A DNA stretch of 64,000 nucleotides. Origin: Entamoeba invadens IP1 (Eukaryota > Evosea > Mastigamoebida > Endamoebidae). Location of the stretch: contig NW_004440169.1 of assembly GCF_000330505.1 (NCBI RefSeq), forward strand, positions 124,001-188,000, read 5' to 3'. The notes below the pieces were generated by a model. It saw nothing but the letters and a program-made list of their open reading frames with translations, searched no databases and had not been told where the DNA came from. Both the position numbers and the translations under genes were made by a program. This document shows, in pieces, positions 20,967 through 32,612 of this stretch (position 1 is the first letter of the stretch; each line of letters begins with the position of its first letter).

Positions 20967-23900
20967 TCATACTTTATGAGCTACATAGTCTTCGATGGCA
21001 TTGTCAAGTGTAGTGTTTTGTTCAATGACGTATCCCAATTGTGACAACAAAGAGATACATATTTTAAGTGCAGATTCAAATGAATTTACTTCACAAAAAT
21101 CCCAAAAGTCGTTCAAAAGCAATTTATCTGCAAACTCCTTCTGATCGTCAAGTTTCATTATCTGGTTAGTATTATTCTCAAATATTGGTAATTGCGTTAC
21201 TTGTGTTTTAAGAACCAGTCTTATCATTGTGAATAATGGTGCGAGAAGAACCACCGACTTCACCGAAAGTTGGTCGATGAATGTCCGTTGGTTTTTGTTT
21301 GTCATCTTAGACAAAATGCCAAACAAAACTTTCTGGATTTTTTTGGCGTCTTCTGTGTTCTCATTCCTCCCACCACTCAATTTTCTGTATTCCTCAATTT
21401 TATCAATCATGATTGGGAAAAAAGTGAGATTTGGCGCAATCTCAGCCGCATATGCGCAAACTTGGTCCAAATTAGCCTCCACAAGACCTCTTGCGATTTT
21501 TACTGAAAATTCGAATGGTGCTCGTTCCGCCTCAATCTTCGCCCCGCTTTCTTTTGATTTTTTGAAAATTAAATTTTGTTCTTGGCACAAAAAGTCAAAA
21601 ACCTCTGAAAAGTCGCAAATGGGCGGATTTTGATAATAATCCACAAACTTGAAATATACACTTGAACTTGTTGTGATCTCCAAAGTTATTTTTTCTATTG
21701 TCTTCATATCGAAAAAGTTTATGTTTTCAAAAAACAGCTTCGGTTCATTGTGGATGTAACACGTGTTGTGCGCCAAATATGAAATTTTGAGTTCTGTCGG
21801 AAGAAGAGCAAATGTTTTTGTCATTGTTGAAATCTCCAATCGTTCGTGATTGTAAAAATCAACATTTCTGAAAATTGCAGGAACGAGAGTACATTTAAGG
21901 CAAGAAATTGGACGGAAATTTGAAGACAAAAAGAGGGTCTTCCGAGTGGCGTAGTCGGGCTCTTTGCCTACAAGCGCCAAACGATATATCTTCTCCATCA
22001 AACAAACGTTGGGAAGGTCCGTTGAATACGTCTTGATAATTTCGTTCTTGAAATACTTTTCGACATCGAAGTCTTTCTTTTGAGGAAAGGCAAATTGAAT
22101 GAAGACGTTGGTAGCTGCAGGAATTTTTAATACATTAGAAAAGCGTTCCAGAACATAAGGAACCTTTTCTAATATTGATGAATAACAATCCTTTTGGATG
22201 GAGTACACAAACTCTACATTACCTATTCCTTTCACCACATTTTCTACAGTTTCTTGAAGTAAAATGTCGTTATCCAAATATATCAAATTTCTCATCTCCA
22301 AACTCTTGAAAATCGCCTCAGCACATTTCATTCGGACATCCCACGAATAGCTCTCTGTGTTATCTTTGTCTTTGAAAATTTTGAATATGACATTACGGAT
22401 CACTTCTTCTCGATTCAACAATCTCCACAACTTGACAACTCGCTCGTTCAAGTCTCTCACCGCGGCTTGCTTGCACCCAAAGGCTATTGTTCCTTGGACA
22501 CACATTGATATGAGCTCAACGGTTTCCTTCCCACTTTTTACCTTTGTTGTACACGTGTCTATTTGCTTTTTGTCAAATAACGACAAGAAGTTTTTCAAGG
22601 TTTCTCCACTCTCTTTTTTGAGAACTGCAATGTACCCTTCGTACATTCTCAACATCTCAACGAGCGCTGCATCTCCCATTTTTGTGACTTTACCAAAACA
22701 CTCGCAAAGCACCTTTTCTTGCTCGGTAGCCGCCGACACCGCGTTTTTCGGGTCTTTTCTCTTCTTAGCGTCCTCCGCAAAGTTATAAAAGACGTTAGAA
22801 AACAGTGGAAACACCGTCGAAATTCTTGGCGTTCTTTCGTACGAGAAGATTTCGAAATTAGTGAGTGTAGTCTTCTGTTGTACAAACTCTCTGACCTTCT
22901 TCCATTCATCTTTGAGTGTTTCTAGTGGCATACACGTGTTGAGTAACACCGTAATGACATTTGCTTTTGCTCTTAATGCTTTATTTAAGAAGACGTGGTA
23001 GAACAACGACAGATACTGAACACCATCAAACCACTCTTTTTGTGTCACAAACGCGGTTTGGAGTTTTTCAAAGACGATTTGTTTGTGCGCCATTGTTTCT
23101 TTGATTCCCGATTCGTTGATCCTAATGGCACTAATATCTTTCAAATCGACATAGTCCACTGCCTTTCTTTCTATTTCCAACTGGCACTTTTCGTTCTCCA
23201 AAGTTGTGTTGAGTGTGAGTTGTACAAAGGTGGTCATGCATTTCACGGACGACGACAAGTCGACTCTTCCAAGGACTTTTGTGTGGATCAAAATTTCGTC
23301 GGAATACGCGTTTGTGCACTCCGGGAGGTTTCCCATCCAACCTGAAAGTGACTCGAAAATGGCTTTGAGGAGTTTTAAAAGAACGTCTTCTTCATTATTA
23401 GTATGTGTGTTGACAGTAAGTAAAGGGTTTCTCACCTTCAGTCTTGCATTAATAAGATCGTAGAGTGTACTATAAGTCTTTCCTTTACACACTGCAACTA
23501 AAAATGGATATTTATATGTCGCAGTGATTTGCTCGATAACGTTTTCAACTTCTTTAAAACAAAGTGCCTTTGTAAAGATTGAAAGTAACACCAAATGAAA
23601 TGTAAACATTTTGGTGTACAAATCGGAGCGACTGTAAAACTCCTTTCCAACACTTCGCTGTGACATTTTCCTCAGCACTTTGAAGAAGTCGGTTAATACT
23701 TCGACATCACATTTGTATGGGGTATGCTCTATCCCTATAAGAAGAGCAGAAATCGTTTGACAGAAGTCGTTCTTTCTCATCTGAGCGACGTTTTCGGTAT
23801 TAAAAAAATGAGTAAAGAAACACAAAGCTCCACGGAGATACAAGTCGGGACGTGCAAGAGTTTTGTAAACCATTTTTGTGGTGACTTTCCTTTGAAACTC

Positions 23901-25400
23901 AATATCAAAACGATTGACTACTGCAGAAAATGTTTTTCCCGCTTGGGACAGAACTCTATAATCCGTGTCATATATAAATTCAAAAATCATTTCGTTGAGA
24001 TTTGCTTTTTCTTCAAGCAAAATGGGGGTTGGAAGGGTTTCAAAAACTCGAAGAAAATTTATTTTTGAAGGCCATGGCGTGTTAAGTGGAAGTCCTTTAA
24101 AAATGTTTTTCATTTCTTGTGGAACGGAATTTGTCATGGAAAACATTTGTATAACTTTCATTGCGTTGACGTAGACAGCTGAATGTCATAACTTATTATT
24201 ATTTGATAATACTAATAGTATAATATATAGTATTCATAATAGTATAATATTCTATTTTAAATTATAAACAAACAAACCGTCTAAAACAGTTGTTGAACTT
24301 TTTTGTTCTGGAAAATATGTTTTGACAAAAACACTTTTTTCTATTGCAAATTTCTCCAAAAAAATATCAAACGACTGGAATTTGTGATAAAAAAATGAGA
24401 ACGTGGTGACAAAACTTAATGCAGTGACGTACAGATGCCTATCAAACTTTTCTGGTTGATAGAAAATGTCATGTGTAATGGACTTCATACTTTCGTTTTT
24501 GTTGACACAAACTGTGAATGTGTGATGTGGAAACAACGTGAGTGCATTTGTTAATACGTTGAGACACGTTGCTTTAATGTTACTATGTTGAACCTTTTGA
24601 AACGTCTCAAAAACGCTTTCGAGTAATTCCTTTTCTGGCAACACATTTTGTTGCAATCCAAAAATGTTATTAACAATTTCCAATGCCGTCAAAACGACAT
24701 TTTGTGGCACATCGGTTTGTAAGATTTTTTTCGAAAGAACAAGACTTTCCTCCACAATCGACTTTTTGACAAGCCACTTGAGGCTTTGGAAAATCCCGAA
24801 GATTTCCTTTAAAAATAGAAGAAACAAATCGATTGATTGTTGCTCCAAAATTTTGTTTTCAAAAAGTTTGAGTGTTGTCATCAAATGTTCGTTTTGGTGT
24901 TGGTGATGACAAATAATGACATATATTGCCGCGTATGCTTTTTTATTGAGTTGATTTGGTGTAACAAAATTAGTTAAGTTGTGGTAATTACGGAGCAAAG
25001 TTATGACATCGTGATTACTTATTGTGACATTATAAACATCAATCAAATTCTGCCCGATGATTTCTATAAGTTGCGTGTGTTGAGTTTCGGTTTCAAAAAT
25101 CAAGAATATAGCCTTCCAAAGATCTTCAAAATATTTACTGACTTTTTCCGTCTTCATAAATTTCATTAATAAAACGATCTTGACAAAAACATATTTGGAG
25201 GACTTTGGTTTTGTTGTGTGATTTTCTATGAAGTATTGGAATAACACGGGAAACACAGCATCTTGAAATTCAACACTTTGTATTTCCATTGTAAATAGTT
25301 TTGTTAAAGCCTCGTCTGCTGCGTTCCAATTATTTAACGAGTTTTCCTCAAGTTGCTCAACATTAGTTTTGGTCAACAAAATTTTTTCCTCCATCGTCAT
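20967..25400 (-). CDS. Large helical-repeat (HEAT/ARM-like) protein, two exons
   Basis: Two frames join into one gene of about 1444 residues. Exon 1 is 24278-25400 (ATG at 25400, TMEEKILLTKTNVEQLEENSLNNWNAADEALTKLF). The intron is 24179-24277 (99 nt) with a GTTTGT donor after codon phase 1 and a TTCAG acceptor. Exon 2 is 20967-24178. The junction reads TTVLD-A-VYVNAMKVIQMF and the phase fits exactly. The protein is almost wholly alpha-helical, with repeating amphipathic pairs such as AVFPVLFQYFIENHT and ALEIVNNIFGLQQNVL. Helical repeats of this length occur in karyopherin-like carriers, tubulin cofactor D and other scaffolds. I cannot assign a family. No membrane span. If the intron is rejected, the second frame would begin at MKVIQMFSMTN. 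Confidence 0.72.
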
Positions 25401-25686
25401 CTTTTAGTTTTTAATTTCGAGTTCGTGTCATTTTTTTAATTGTTTTTTTGATTTCAATTTTTTCATTGATAATTTGTACATTTCAAATATTTAATTCAAA
25501 ATTATAATATCTTTTTTAATAAATTTTTAACTCTTAAATAGTATAAATAATAGTATTGAATAACACCAAGAATACAAAAATAGAACAAAAGAATTTTAAA
25601 TTTATAATTTGTTCTCTACATTTATATTTACTTTTTAATTACTATTGTTATTAATTAATTAAACGTAAAATATAGAAAAGATACAT

Positions 25687-27987
25687 TTATTCAAATTCTG
25701 CAGACTCATTCCTTAAGTTAAGAATACTCTTGCTTTCATTCAGACTCGGAGACAGTGATATTGTATAAGCCAATGCTACAAACCATGCATTTGCATCCAA
25801 AGGATCTTCAAATATTAAAGTGATTTTAAGATCTGACAGAGGGGAAGTGAATAAGAGAGCAGTACCACATGTTGGGTTGGGAGAGTAACATACAGTTGCA
25901 TCTTCTGTCACCATAAAGACACTTTGAACAACAAAATTGTCATTTTTAAAGTTTTCAACACTTTCATATGAATCAATCTTCTTGTATATGTCATTTTCCT
26001 TCTTGTGACCAATCTTTCTGCCATCGTATTTTGTAATTCTTGATCGAATAAGTACATCATTGAAAAGGAAGAAATATCCTCTTCTCATTTTAGTCTCTTC
26101 ACCTTCACAGAATTTACAGCTCCCAGACACTATAAATCTTCTGCACGATTTATTTAAGTTATACAATCCACTCAACGTGTTGATTACTTCAGAGTATTTT
26201 TCTCTCTCTTCCTCTATCATCTTCTTTTCATTGATCCAAGACGCAACATCTAAGATGACATGATAACACTCCACCATTTTTTCAGCCTCTTCACTTATCG
26301 CAGGAATGTTCTTAATTATATCTTTAATGAGTAATATATATCTTGGTATCCTTTGGACTGGAGTGATCAAGTAAGACTGAATACGTTGAATTGAAACAGT
26401 TGGGTGAGTTTCTTTATAGTGCAAAACACTCTTTTCTACGATTTTTTTGACGCTTTGGTGGGTCATCAGTTCATTCACTATTTTCAAATTCGAGTTGTAC
26501 TCCACTATATATGGGCAAGTCCCTTTCGAAAAATGGAAGAAGTAGCGAAGTAATTTACTGATTGTTGGAATTTCATTTTCATTCTTTTCTTCATATTTTT
26601 CAGTCAATTTTTCAAAGAAGATTTCGTGTAGTCTTAAAAGCATCTTTACTTGGATTTTCATCTTATGGACAACATTAGAATATTTCCCTTCAGATATTGG
26701 GTCTAAATAGCAGTGCAACAAGATGTCAAGGTTATTCACATGTGTTTGTTCGGTATACCACAATTCTTGCAACAAATTCTTGTACTTATCGAATTCCTCC
26801 TTTTCTACAGTGTCGAATAAAGGAACAAAAGAAGACGTTTGTTGTCCATCTTTTTTAAAAACAAATTTGCGTTCTGCTTTCCCGCCAATTTGGACGTCTT
26901 TCATTGAAATTTCATTTGCATGTTTTGTGATAAATTCAGTGCGTCGTGTTTCAACGAGTTTTTCCATCACTTTAATCTGCTCCTTTGGGTTATCATCTCC
27001 ATTTCGGATGTCAAGAACTAAACACTCTTTATACCCTTTTATTGGAAATCCAACAGACACTCGATACCTTTTCAGATAGTCTCTGACCATTTCAGAGTCA
27101 CATGAAATCATCAGATCCAAGTCTTCGTCGGGTACTAACGTGTAAAAAACGCCTTCATCGACCGGACAAACCTCCTCAAAATCTTCTGAATCGGAAAGGT
27201 CATTAAGTCCTTTTTTAACTCTCACAAATTCAGTGTCTGTATTCTTCCTCTGTCGTTCACTCTCTTTTCTCTTTGGTGATTCTTCCCTCTTCACAAACGT
27301 CGGTTGGACGGAATTTCTTCTCATGAACTCAACACGAGGAACTGCAAGTGAATTTCTTGCTGTTTTTGGAGACAGTTTTCCTCGTGTAAAATCTTCTATG
27401 ACTTCCGTGACAAAATCCCGACTTATTCCAAAGTGGTGCATTTTTAAGATTTGATGTTTAATTCCTCTTCCTGTTCTTTTAGTCTTCAAGCGCAGATACC
27501 TCTTGCCAACCTTACTTGTTTGCCCCAATTTCTCTTTATGTAGTCTTTCATTATAAATTACAAAATCACTGACTTCTAAAGGTATTTCTAAATTATCTAA
27601 CTGAACGTCTTGCTCAGGATCAAGCGATTTTCTTTCTTGGGAAAATAAAAAGGAAGAATTCAGTTTCCTCTTTTGTTTTGTTTTAAAAGCCTTTTCAGCA
27701 TCAAAAGATGAAGTGATGATCATTGATTTTCTCTGTGGTTCTTTTTCTATATCATCTTTGTTTAACGAAAATTCGGTTCTGAATATAACAGACGTGTGAT
27801 TTGGTGTTGGTGAAGGTATTGATCTTCCCGATGTTCTTTCCTTTTTTCTTTCTACACCTTTAGTTGTTTTAGACATAATAATAGGAGTGATGTTACCTGA
27901 AAATTCAACGTTCAAAAGAAATGGTTCAAGTGGGACTGCTGTATTGTCAACACGATTCATCGTTTTGAATATTAACGTTCGTTTCAT
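25687..27987 (-). CDS. Dbl-family Rho guanine nucleotide exchange factor (DH-PH)
   Basis: A 766-residue single-exon protein. The DH domain is in roughly residues 395-605. It opens with YKNLLQELWYTEQTHVNNLDILL (CR1), then GTCPYIVEYNSNLKIVNELM, and has the signature SYLITPVQRIPRYILLIKDIIKNIP (CR3) followed by EKMVECYHVILDVASWINE. A PH-like fold follows (about 620-750: RRFIVSGSCKFCEGEETKMRRGYFFLFNDVLIRSRI, then TLIFEDPLDANAWFVALAYTI). The N-terminal ~390 residues are basic and Ser-rich, with a possible small folded part near RYLRLKTKRTGRGIKHQILKMHHFGISRDFV. DH-PH proteins load GTP on Rho/Rac GTPases and drive actin behaviour, a large family in Entamoeba. Confidence 0.94.
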   Translation of the reverse strand: MKRTLIFKTMNRVDNTAVPLEPFLLNVEFSGNITPIIMSKTTKGVERKKERTSGRSIPSPTPNHTSVIFRTEFSLNKDDIEKEPQRKSMIITSSFDAEKAFKTKQKRKLNSSFLFSQERKSLDPEQDVQLDNLEIPLEVSDFVIYNERLHKEKLGQTSKVGKRYLRLKTKRTGRGIKHQILKMHHFGISRDFVTEVIEDFTRGKLSPKTARNSLAVPRVEFMRRNSVQPTFVKREESPKRKESERQRKNTDTEFVRVKKGLNDLSDSEDFEEVCPVDEGVFYTLVPDEDLDLMISCDSEMVRDYLKRYRVSVGFPIKGYKECLVLDIRNGDDNPKEQIKVMEKLVETRRTEFITKHANEISMKDVQIGGKAERKFVFKKDGQQTSSFVPLFDTVEKEEFDKYKNLLQELWYTEQTHVNNLDILLHCYLDPISEGKYSNVVHKMKIQVKMLLRLHEIFFEKLTEKYEEKNENEIPTISKLLRYFFHFSKGTCPYIVEYNSNLKIVNELMTHQSVKKIVEKSVLHYKETHPTVSIQRIQSYLITPVQRIPRYILLIKDIIKNIPAISEEAEKMVECYHVILDVASWINEKKMIEEEREKYSEVINTLSGLYNLNKSCRRFIVSGSCKFCEGEETKMRRGYFFLFNDVLIRSRITKYDGRKIGHKKENDIYKKIDSYESVENFKNDNFVVQSVFMVTEDATVCYSPNPTCGTALLFTSPLSDLKITLIFEDPLDANAWFVALAYTISLSPSLNESKSILNLRNESAEFE

Positions 27988-30900
27988 AACTTCTTTTTTA
28001 TAAAAATATGTGAAGTGATTTTAGGGGGGTTTCATAAGTTGTTCCAAATATAGTCAAAACAGTAAATTGTTAAGTGTTGTTAAAAATCTAAAATTGGATT
28101 TATTACTTGGAGAGGTGGAATGTCTCGAAGAAAAAAAAATAAAAAACAAAACAACTTATAGTTTTGAGTTATATTAATATGGCAAAATTCAATGTTTTCT
28201 TTTTTCTATATATTGTGGTTATATAATTATTATAATTTAGTAAGTTATTTGAATAATTTTTTAAAAGTCATTTCTTATTTACATTAAGTTAATAATTTAT
28301 TAAGTAATATATAGTTTTTAGAATATTGAAGAGGTAAAAAAATCAAAATTAGTTATTAAAAAATTAGTTAATAACAAACAAGTTAATAGAGTTTGTTTTA
28401 AAATGTTGTCCTTTTGTTTGATTTATACACAAATAATCGTTTGAAAATCGGGAATTTGGTAATTCCTGTTTTTTTAAATATTAAAAAATTAGAAAAAACT
28501 GCAACAACTATTTTTACTGTTCAAACAGAATCCCGATATTATATTATTAAATTAGACCTAAATGTTCGGGAAAAAGTTTTCCGACTAACTCTATTCGTCC
28601 AGTAACTCAATATAAAACAAAAGAATAGAAGTTGAAAACGAAATTTGTAGTCAAAATATAACGATATTTTTGATTTAATTTTGTTGTTATAATAACGAAT
28701 AGACAACTTTAGAGTTTTACAAATATCAAAAAAACAATTTCATTATCAAAAGTGTTTGAAAATTGTTGTTTGTTGTAGAAAACAAGATTTTTTATATTTC
28801 ATGATTATACCTATACCAAGTTGGTCGATCATTTTATTAAAATTTATATGATTGTTCTGTGAATAATTATTTTCATTAACTCGATGAATCGAATAACTTA
28901 AAAAAATCAAAATCATTTCATGATCACATATGTATCTCAATGTTTTTGTTTTCAAGTACAAAGATTTCTTCTTAGAGCCAATTTTTTACCGAAATTATTG
29001 TTAATATTTCAAACCCATTTTCGTATGAAACAGAAAGAAAGAACACATCATTTAGTCATATAATAGTTGAATATTGGTAATACGAATCTACGACTTTAAT
29101 GTATTTATTAGTTTTAAATTTTATATATTTAACGTTGTTTAATGCATTATAATAATTATATAATAATGATACATTGAAAAAATGTTTAAATATACAATTT
29201 GAATTTTAATACTTATGAATATCTATGAAAAATTTACAAAAAATACAAACATGTAAATAAAATAAATCATAAAACCAATTATGATTTATTTTATTTATAT
29301 GTAAATTATAAAATTTACATATTAAGTATAAATTATTATAATAAAATTTACTGTTTATTATCGATTATCTAAATAAACACAACATCTTTTTAACAAGAAA
29401 CATCTTTATGGAATAAAAGATGTTTCTTTTATTTCGTAAATGAATGTTTATTCCATGAATGAATAAATATGTGAAGTGTATATAACTTATATTTATCAAA
29501 AATTACTTTATTTTTATAATTGATAAATATTATTATTCAGAATTTAAATATTTTATTTTTTTAAAGGTGTTAAAGAGTGTTAACGTAATACAAAAAAGTA
29601 TTGATAAAATAATGGTAAATATATTTTTCAAACAACAACTATATTCAAATTCAATCTTAATTAAACCTTATCAAAATTATAAGATTTATCAAAATAAAAT
29701 TTAAGCAACATAAAAACAAATATTTTATTTTTTGACCAATGATGATAAATATTTTAAGATGTATTGTTAATGTTACATCAAGTAAAAGCAAATCATGTTC
29801 TTTATTACAATCAAAACAAAAACAATTTTTTTCATTATATCAATTATACCAACAATTTAATAATCCCAACATATTATAAGAAGAACACGTTTTATATAAT
29901 AACAAATTAATTTATTGCTTAAACACAATATTTGTAATTTTTATAACAAATATTATAGAAACTATTATGTTAATTTGTCAATTGTAAGCTTATTTATTTT
30001 TTGTTTTTTTTATTATTTTGTCTGTCATAATAAAAAATATATAAAAAAATTGAAACGTGTTCAGACATACAAAATATTAAAATAATATATATAACACATA
30101 TAACACCATGCTTAAAATTTCAAGTTGTATTTACCAACTTTAATAAATTAATGTTTTTAATTTAAGTATGAACAAATATAACATTGAAATTAATGAATTT
30201 TTATCAATTAATTATAAACGTCTATTTTTGAAACGACAAAACAAATAATAACATGTTCAGTTTATTTTTGACTAGTTTTAGTAATTCATTTCAAACAATC
30301 GAAACAACGATGGTTTTTAAAAACTAATTATTTTAATATTAAAAGTGTATTTAAATCGAAGATTACATCTTTTATAATTATTGATAATTGTCACATCTTA
30401 TTTTATAACCCGAAAACAACATTCAAATATATATATACATTTCTCAACACGAACAATTTCTGTTTTAATTAAAATAATATTGGAGTAATTAATTGTTATA
30501 AAACTCTCGTATTATTAAATTTAAAATGAATTATATAAGTTACAAAGAACTTCAACTTAAAACTTCTACACGATATTGTTATTGTGTTTGTCAAAGTGAA
30601 GAAAGTATCCATTGTATTAGTTAATCAAAAAATACATTCATAAATAATTTATGTTAAAAAACCCATATTATAAATAATAAAACAATTATAAATATATAGT
30701 TTTTACAATTAGTGCAATTAAAAATAAAAAATGGTTTTTAATTGCCAATTCCAAATTTGCAATAAAAATACCAAAACACAATCAAAATGATTTAATTGAA
30801 TTATAAACAATGGCAAATAAAACTAAAAAGCAACATATGGGTTTAAAATATACACGTTTAGTTTAAAAAAACAAAACAAATAAACGCGTCCAATCATTCA

Positions 30901-31011
30901 ATCCCACACATCCCGAATCACAGCTGAATGTTTTTGTAACACTAAGAAATGACTACCCGTATTAAAAAATAAGAAAAAGAAGTTCAACAATGCCAAACTG
31001 TTTAACACTTT
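27988..31011. other. 3-kb AT-rich region without recognisable genes
   Basis: The longest gene-poor stretch of the window. The best open frame (28414-28605, plus) has no recognisable domain and no gene-like composition. A hairpin at 29250-29302 and weaker dyads near 29390-29430 are the only structures I see. Old mobile-element remains are possible but none is identifiable. Confidence 0.5.
29250..29302. repeat. Perfect-stem AT hairpin
   Basis: TAAATAAAATAAATCATAA is followed after a six-base loop (AACCAA) by its reverse complement, continuing outward with one mismatch (ACATG/TATGT). It could be a small palindromic element or simply a cruciform-prone AT repeat. No flanking duplication was found. 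Confidence 0.45.
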
Positions 31012-31584
31012 ATGTCGAAAACACCAGAGAAGAGTAGTCAATTCAAACGAACACGGAACTGGCACTCGCAACAGTGCTGCGTCTTAATATCGTTATTGAA
31101 TCAATACTTTGATGTGACATACCTCCGTCCTTTCAAATTTTCAACTAAGAGTGTCCCATTCATATGGGTGCAGTCCCTTCAAAACAACACAAACAAAATA
31201 AACACTCAAAAACTCACTGACGAGCGTGTGAACGTTTTGATTGAAGCAGATAGAAAAAATGACATTGATGACAAGACTATAAAGCGCCGCTGTGAATCGT
31301 ATCGGATTATGGAACATCTCCATGTCTTAATGGACGTCTTGTCTACAACTCGTTTCGATTATCAAACAACGTCTGACAAACACGAGAACATCCCAGACAG
31401 AAGGATCCTCAAATCAGTAAATGTCGATGGGTATGTCTTCTCAAGAGAAAAGATGGAAGACGTTGGGAACAAAATCAATTCTATTTTGTTGGAACGAGCA
31501 TTGTTCCTTGATAAAAGCCAAGCAACATTACTCTATAAAGGAGACACTGAACTCATGTGTGCACTTCTGTTGAATGACTCGTAA
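31012..31584 (+). CDS. Hypothetical protein
   Basis: 190 residues, single exon, ATG at 31012. I do not recognise it. It begins SKTPEKSSQFKRTRNWHSQQCCVLISLLNQYFDVTYLRPFKF, with mixed helix and strand propensity, and continues with a probable helix KTIKRRCESYRIMEHLHVLMDVL and a C-terminal helix VGNKINSILLERALFLD. It is basic at the N-terminus and has no membrane span. Composition is far more GC-rich than the 3-kb desert before it and the 1-kb spacer after it, so it is very likely a real, isolated gene. It may belong to an Entamoeba-specific family. Confidence 0.68.
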   Translation: MSKTPEKSSQFKRTRNWHSQQCCVLISLLNQYFDVTYLRPFKFSTKSVPFIWVQSLQNNTNKINTQKLTDERVNVLIEADRKNDIDDKTIKRRCESYRIMEHLHVLMDVLSTTRFDYQTTSDKHENIPDRRILKSVNVDGYVFSREKMEDVGNKINSILLERALFLDKSQATLLYKGDTELMCALLLNDS

Positions 31585-32612
31585 ATTTGTATGACTATTT
31601 CTTTATGTAATAAAGATAGAATGTATGTGATAAAAATTGGGTTTAAACATCAAATTACCATAGTTTATAATATTAAAAATAGAGCTGTGTATGGATAATT
31701 ACATTTCACTTTTGATGGAAACGATAATCTCTTACTTTTATCAGTTGATATTTATTGGCTCTTTCATTTGGTAATTATATTTCATTGGTATATAACAGAA
31801 TTTTTGATATATAAAATAATAGCCATTTATTTAAAGTTGGATTAATTACACACATTTCATTCTTATTGTTATTCTGTGTCATTTTTTTTAAAGTGATGTT
31901 ATTTTCATTGTTGGATGCAATTTAAATGAACTTGTAAGTCTGTGTATTTTAGATGTTAAATTTTAAATAACATTTTTTTGAGATAATAATAAAGTTGTTA
32001 TTGATATCAATAAAAGTTGTATTAACGTGATATAATATACAATTCGATAAAACTTATAATGGGTAGTTATTTGACTCAATCATTTAATCAGTTTTTTTAA
32101 TTAATTAATTAAGGATAAAAAATGGATTTTAATATTAACACATCATATATTTCAGTTATAAATGAAATGTTATTGATAAACAAGAGTATATTTATAATTT
32201 AAAAAATGATATTATCTAAATGTTTATATTATTCATGAATCAATTAATTGAAATTAATACATAAGAACACAACAGTTCATATTATTTTAAGTTCATATCA
32301 ACAAATATATTAATTACTTTTTAGTACTTTTAACAGTATACAATATTGTGTGAAAATCAGTTATAATTTACAAATCGAATAACAAAATATCATAAGTAAA
32401 ATAAATGCTCATTATTTTACAAAATTGATCATAACATCAATATCTTTGCTATATTTATTCAAGTCACATTATTAATTATCAATAAAGGAAGTCAAAAATA
32501 AATTATATATACTTTACTCGATATTCCTGAGACGCCAAAAGTTATTTTCTATTTTGTACTCCGAAGATATCACCTCAACCATCACAACATCATAATAAGA
32601 GTCAATAGAATT
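31585..32612. other. AT-rich intergenic spacer
   Basis: Spacer between convergent 3' ends. No gene seen. Confidence 0.55.

Noticed and set aside
24162..24251. Short intergenic region between two separate helical-protein genes
   Set aside because: A GTTTGT donor and a TTCAG acceptor in matching phase make an intron within one gene more likely.
28414..28605. 63-residue plus-strand frame
   Set aside because: No domain, AT-rich codons and no supporting context in the gene desert.
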